Origin: an uncultured Psychroserpens sp.
GTDB lineage: Bacteria; Bacteroidota; Bacteroidia; Flavobacteriales; Flavobacteriaceae
Assembly: GCF_947500255.1 (NCBI RefSeq)
Contig: NZ_CANMRL010000001.1
Coordinates: forward strand, 1,240,001-1,304,000
Direction: 5' to 3'
DNA length: 64,000 bases
Part shown: positions 60,201 through 64,000 of the stretch, piece after piece
Position numbering within the stretch: position 1 is the stretch's first letter
Layout: each line of letters starts with the position of its first letter
Notes under the pieces: model-generated
Seen by the model: only the letters and a program-made list of their open reading frames with translations
Told to the model about the DNA's origin: nothing
The model's database searches: none
Translations under genes and position numbers: made by a program

Positions 60201-62662
60201 GCGATCAGTTCTTAATTGACGTTAATGTTACTAGCTTAGGTGATGCTACATCACTAACAATTTCAAATAATATAGATGCTACTACAGTACCTGTGACAGC
60301 AGTTGGAACTTATCAAATTGGGCCATTTCCATTCTTGGTTGATGTCGTTGTATCTGTAAGTAATGATCAGGATGTTAACTGTATTATTAATAGTAGTCCT
60401 ATTCAATTACTGGCATGTCCACCCGAAAATGACAATCCGTGTGACGCCACTGTTGCTGCGGTTAATGATGACGATTCTTGTGATTTGACAACTCCAGGAA
60501 CAATAATTGAAGCAACACCATCGGGAGTACCAGATGGTACATGTACTGGTAATCCAGACGATGATGTATGGTTCGAATTTACGGCATTAAGTGAAGTTCA
60601 ATTAATCTCGTTAGTAAATATTGCTGGAGGAACTTTTAACTTAGATCATGCATTGTACGAAGGAACTTGTGATGGTTTAGTAGAGATTGATTGTACTGAT
60701 GGTACAGCGAGCGTAACACCTCAATTAGTTATAGGAAACACTTACTTTATTAGAGTGTTCTCAGGCGGAAATGATTCGGAAACATCAACCTTCGATCTTT
60801 GTATCAAAGAAGCACCTACAAATATCATTTGTGAAAATGCTGAAAACTTCTGTGCTGAACCAGGCGGAGCTTTAACGACACCTAATATTATTGGGATTCC
60901 TGATCCTTCAGATATTGCTTGTCTATTCTCTGCACCAAACCCAACTTGGAATATCATTCAAATTGGAGACCCTGGATTGATTGAAATAGAAATCTCTCAA
61001 GTTGATGATGCTGGAAATGGATTAGACGTTGATTTCGTTCTATGGGGTCCTTTTGATTCTGTAGAAAATGCTTGTGGGAATTTAGACCTTGGATGTCCTA
61101 ATCCAGGTGGAGATTGTCCTAACAACACAGCAGATCCAGACTTTTATCCTTTTGGAAATATAGTTGATTGTAGTTATTCTTTTATTTCTACTGAAACACT
61201 TACAATTGATAATGCTCTATCGGGAGAAATCTACCTTTTATTAGTAACCAATTTCTCTGATGATCCAGGAACCATTTCAATTAGTCAAACGAATGCAGGT
61301 GGTGAAGATGATGGTGATATTACAGCCGAAATAGAAGTAGATTTAGGACCAGATCAAGAGTTTTGTGGATTTGATTCTTATGAAATAATTGCTGATTCAC
61401 CTTTCGCTGATACTTGGGAATGGTATTGTGATGGTTTTATTATTGATGGCGAAACATCGTCTTCATTGATAGTTACAGAATCATGTACTTATACAGTTAT
61501 AGTTTATGATGAACAATGTGATGCTCAGGCTCAAGATTCGGTGACAATAACTTTTGGAGACGAACCAGTTGCAAATACAGTAGCAGATATTGTTACTTGT
61601 GATGACATATCAGCAGATGAGATTGAAGACTTTGATTTAGGGATTCAAACAGCAGGTATTTTAGGTACACAATCAGAAACAGAGTTTAATGTAACTTACC
61701 ACTTAACTTTGGCTGATGCTCAATCTGGTGCGAATCCGTTACCATTAAACTACACCAATACATCTAATCCTCAAACAATCTATGTTAGAGTTGAAGATGC
61801 TAATGCAACATTTTGTTCTGCTACAACATCGTTCCAGTTAATCATATCTGGACCAACTCCAGATGCAACTAGTGTACCAATTGAAGAATGTGATGATGAT
61901 ACAGACGGAGCTACTTTATTTGACTTAGCAGCGCATGACGCGAATATACTCAATGGTCAGAGTGCTACAGACTTTTCGGTCTCTTATTATGAAACTGAGG
62001 CAGATGCTGAGGCAGGAACTAATGCCATAGATACATCTGTACTATACAGTAGCGCTTCTCAAACAATCTATGCTAGAGTGGAAAGTAATATTGCTTTTGA
62101 TTGCTTCTCTACAACACCATTTGACCTAATAGTTAAGCCATTGCCTAGTACATCATTCACTACAGATTTTGATTACGAGGTGTGTCCTAATGCAACAGTA
62201 CCAATTTTAATTACTGCAACAGCCAATAACTATTCAGAATCTGAAGTAACAATTGTATGGTACCAAGATGGAGGCGTTATTGCTGGAGAAAACAGTTTAA
62301 CCCTACCAGTATTAGAAGCAGGACTTTATGAAATAGAAGTGACTTTTAACGATGCAACACAATGTTCTAGTATTACATCACAAAATGTAATTGAATTAGA
62401 AAGTTGTGTGATTCCTCAAGGGATTTCTCCAAATGGAGATGGGATGAATGATACTTTTGATTTAAGTAGTTATGATGTAAGTAAGCTTGAAATCTTTAAT
62501 CGTAATGGAACTTTAGTATACTCTAAAGCGAACTATACAAACGAATGGTATGGTCAAACCAACGATGGTGATGAACTACCTGTGGGAACATATTTCTATA
62601 CAATGGAGTACGAAGATGGTAAGCAACGAAGTGCATGGGTTTACATACAACGACTCAACTAA
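57248..62662 (+). CDS. Giant T9SS type-B secreted adhesin-like protein with FN3 and MAM/jelly-roll-like modules
   Basis: Signal peptide; three FN3 modules (…ATSVDVNWTAGGAETNWEV; …DTSADISWTPGGTETSWEV; …TTADISWTPNNGETSWEY); C-term GISPNGDGMNDTFDLSSYDVSKLEIFNRNGTLVYSK…. Confidence 0.93.
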   Translation: MKKVLLSLSFLLAFSIWCASAQVTSYPYLEDFESGDGGWVADNTTAGTWALGAPANTIINSADSGVNAWVTNLTGDYNVSESSTVQSPVFDFTSLTAPSIEFSIWWNSEFSWDGMVLQSSIDDGTTWQNVGAVGDPNNWFTDGTIGGNPGGQQEGWTGRGAANGSQGWVIARHALVGLAGEASVILRFAFGSDTSVQDEGVAFDTVSVFDVSCPEPTGITVSNITATSVDVNWTAGGAETNWEVVVQPIGTGVPTGAGTATTNNPYTENGLTAVTDYEVYVRADCGGDGLSNWVGPVNFLSACDVFVPDYLEGFATIIPNCWDEASDGDATTGPTGLGAGDWGPDGFLNNGFDGAYKINLWQAAKSDWILSPQFDLTGGPFQVDFDFGIMQFASSTTAGTLGSDDTVQLLISTDNGATWTSLITFDNTTVVPVTGTQVVFDLTAYSGQIVQFGILGSEGTVDDAEDNDVFVDNFRVRAIPSCQELTGVVVDNVTDTSADISWTPGGTETSWEVAIQPQGTGVPAGAGTATTDNPYTATPLNPSTAYEVWVRSDCGVDGLSSWVGPINFTTLNTPPPPPVGVTCVTGSSSFIFTENFEQDPPSGWTGTGFDGSNGNWDITAAGANSFGTGPANAFDGGGGNHLEYEATGDATDIASAISPAIDMSTAVDGAELSFFFHAFGDDMGTLNVGVGTDAAGPFTNVFTWVGDLQISDDEAWVPVGINLDAYLGQVIYLEFSYGGAGTGFEGDMSIDFVRVESCGNFCIPPSGITVANITGTTADISWTPNNGETSWEYVVVPSGTGEPTGPGTTVGTPSASISGLDFETEYEVWVRADCGSEFSIWSGPVIFTTTIQTNFDVDCAVGPVNSFLCYGNNDSEIFTYTSSDGSLLNLTINVGEIEGAPFDFLLVTDGDGTVLYNDEGNDGVLDGLTFQSLTDTITIQILSDPSVSCQSGSGCCLDGIDFTVACATCVNPVATYQVIDDCDNGDQFLIDVNVTSLGDATSLTISNNIDATTVPVTAVGTYQIGPFPFLVDVVVSVSNDQDVNCIINSSPIQLLACPPENDNPCDATVAAVNDDDSCDLTTPGTIIEATPSGVPDGTCTGNPDDDVWFEFTALSEVQLISLVNIAGGTFNLDHALYEGTCDGLVEIDCTDGTASVTPQLVIGNTYFIRVFSGGNDSETSTFDLCIKEAPTNIICENAENFCAEPGGALTTPNIIGIPDPSDIACLFSAPNPTWNIIQIGDPGLIEIEISQVDDAGNGLDVDFVLWGPFDSVENACGNLDLGCPNPGGDCPNNTADPDFYPFGNIVDCSYSFISTETLTIDNALSGEIYLLLVTNFSDDPGTISISQTNAGGEDDGDITAEIEVDLGPDQEFCGFDSYEIIADSPFADTWEWYCDGFIIDGETSSSLIVTESCTYTVIVYDEQCDAQAQDSVTITFGDEPVANTVADIVTCDDISADEIEDFDLGIQTAGILGTQSETEFNVTYHLTLADAQSGANPLPLNYTNTSNPQTIYVRVEDANATFCSATTSFQLIISGPTPDATSVPIEECDDDTDGATLFDLAAHDANILNGQSATDFSVSYYETEADAEAGTNAIDTSVLYSSASQTIYARVESNIAFDCFSTTPFDLIVKPLPSTSFTTDFDYEVCPNATVPILITATANNYSESEVTIVWYQDGGVIAGENSLTLPVLEAGLYEIEVTFNDATQCSSITSQNVIELESCVIPQGISPNGDGMNDTFDLSSYDVSKLEIFNRNGTLVYSKANYTNEWYGQTNDGDELPVGTYFYTMEYEDGKQRSAWVYIQRLN

Positions 62663-62733
62663 GTAACCAATTAAAATCTTAAATAGAATTCTAAGAATTC
62701 AACCAAACAAACTAAAATCAAACAAACTAACAA

Positions 62734-63636
62734 ATGAAAAAATTTTATATCATTATTGTATTGCTCATCGCAACACAGGTGTATGGACAGCAAGATCCAC
62801 AATACACACAGTACATGTATAATATGAATGTCATCAATCCAGCATATGCAGGTTCTAAGGAGAATTTGTCATTTGGATTACTTTACCGTACACAATGGAC
62901 TGGTATTGATGGCGCTCCAAAAACAGGAACATTTTTCGGACATCTTCCAGTTGGAGATAAAGTAGGGTTAGGCCTATCTGTTATTTCTGATGAAGTTGGG
63001 CCAATTAAAGAAACAAATGTGTATGCTGACTTCTCATACACATTGCAATTAGGTGGAGTGCACAGGTTAGCTTTCGGAGTTAAAGCTGGAGCAACGTTTC
63101 ACGATATTGGATTAGCAGGAATAGATTTAATTGATCCAAATGATCCGTTTTTTCAAAATATAAATACAACGACACCAAATATTGGAGCTGGTGCCTTTTA
63201 TTATTCAGACAATTATTATTTAGCACTTTCTGTACCAAATATTTTAAATTCTGTTCATTTAGATGCTAACGGAAATAAATTAGGTTCTGAAGAAGCGCAT
63301 TACTTCCTTACTGGTGGATATGTTTTTCAATTATCACCAAATGCTAAGTTAAAGCCTTCGTTTTTAGTGAAATCTGCATTTAGTGCACCAACGTCATTCG
63401 ATGTTAACCTTAACGCATTATTTTACGAGAAATTCGAAATAGGTGCTTCGTATAGATTGGACGATTCTTTCTCAGGGCTAGTCAATTTTGCAATTACGCC
63501 TTCTTTAAGAATTGGATATGCATATGACAATGTAACTTCTGATATTAGAAGATATGCACCTGCATCTCACGAATTTATGTTATTATTTGATTTAAACTTT
63601 CCGAAGAAAGTTTCACGTTCACCAAGATATTTCTAA
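62734..63636 (+). CDS. PorP/SprF family type IX secretion membrane protein
   Basis: QQDPQYTQYMYNMNVINPAYAGSKENLSFGLLYRTQW. Confidence 0.95.
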   Translation: MKKFYIIIVLLIATQVYGQQDPQYTQYMYNMNVINPAYAGSKENLSFGLLYRTQWTGIDGAPKTGTFFGHLPVGDKVGLGLSVISDEVGPIKETNVYADFSYTLQLGGVHRLAFGVKAGATFHDIGLAGIDLIDPNDPFFQNINTTTPNIGAGAFYYSDNYYLALSVPNILNSVHLDANGNKLGSEEAHYFLTGGYVFQLSPNAKLKPSFLVKSAFSAPTSFDVNLNALFYEKFEIGASYRLDDSFSGLVNFAITPSLRIGYAYDNVTSDIRRYAPASHEFMLLFDLNFPKKVSRSPRYF

Positions 63637-63655
63637 TCAATTAAGCTAAACAATC

Positions 63656-64000
63656 ATGAAAAAATTATTGACACTTTTTACAATAGCAGCATTAAGTAGT
63701 TTCAGCTTAATAGCTCAAGATAAATCCACAAAAAGAGCAGACAAACATTTCAATAGATTTGAATTTGTTGAAGCTGCTGAAGACTATGCCAAATTAGTTG
63801 AAGACGGAAAAGGTAGCCCTTATGTTTATAGCCAGCTTGCAGAATCATATTACAATGTATTTAATACTCAAGAAGCAGAACGTTGGTATGCAAAAGCTTT
63901 AGAAACTTCTGATAGTCCAGAAATGGTTTTTAAATATTCTCAAATGTTAAAAGCTAATGGAAAGTATGAAGAATCAAATACTCAAATGGCAAAATTTGCT
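63656..64000 (+). CDS. TPR-containing (PorE/OmpA-type) cell envelope protein, truncated by window end
   Basis: Open frame to window end: MKKLLTLFTIAALSSFSLIAQDKSTKRADKHFNRFEFVEAAEDYAKLVEDGKG…; follows PorP/SprF. Confidence 0.75.
   Translation, partial: MKKLLTLFTIAALSSFSLIAQDKSTKRADKHFNRFEFVEAAEDYAKLVEDGKGSPYVYSQLAESYYNVFNTQEAERWYAKALETSDSPEMVFKYSQMLKANGKYEESNTQMAKFA

Noticed and set aside
58725-60957. Antisense ORFs within the giant adhesin
   Set aside because: Shadow ORFs from FN3/Thr-Gly-rich repeats
1-64000. CRISPR arrays, transposons, integrases, tRNA/rRNA, BGCs or defence islands
   Set aside because: No repeat-spacer pattern, transposase, integrase, RNA gene or recognisable defence gene seen on either strand

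Overview
The window looks like a contiguous stretch of core chromosome from a Flavobacteriaceae-type Bacteroidota. It is AT-rich, with TAnnTTTG-type promoters, T9SS sorting domains, DUF3078/DUF4199/DUF2480/IPExxxVDY families and a flavobacterial suf cluster. I saw no tRNA, rRNA, CRISPR array, phage or transposase. Main blocks: acpP end-fabF-rnc-IPExxxVDY-pyk; dinB/CYTH; tandem M16 peptidases; rplU-rpmA; a membrane MutS-like ATPase; an sdhCAB operon with an inserted small membrane gene; a sortilin-like propeller protein and a LytTR two-component pair; a T9SS metalloprotease; pepP; a membrane LytTR one-component regulator; a wHTH-TM regulator divergent from a serine hydrolase / alpha-beta hydrolase / serine hydrolase cassette; brnQ; three paralogous small Cys/His proteins around thiL; an extended suf cluster (sufA-like, sufB, lipoprotein, sufC, sufD, sufS ... 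sufE, DUF59, DUF2480); hflX; and a 1804-aa T9SS type-B adhesin followed by a PorP/SprF-like protein and a truncated ORF. No single unmistakable new defence or mobile system is visible. The best second-look items are the regulated hydrolase cassette with 11-bp-spaced operator repeats, the small Cys/His protein triplet, candidate leaderless promoters, a strong terminator-like hairpin inside the rnc coding sequence, a uORF with an ATGA overlap at sufE, a lipoprotein embedded in suf, and several unusual domain fusions. All homology calls are from reading the proteins by eye; no database search was run.
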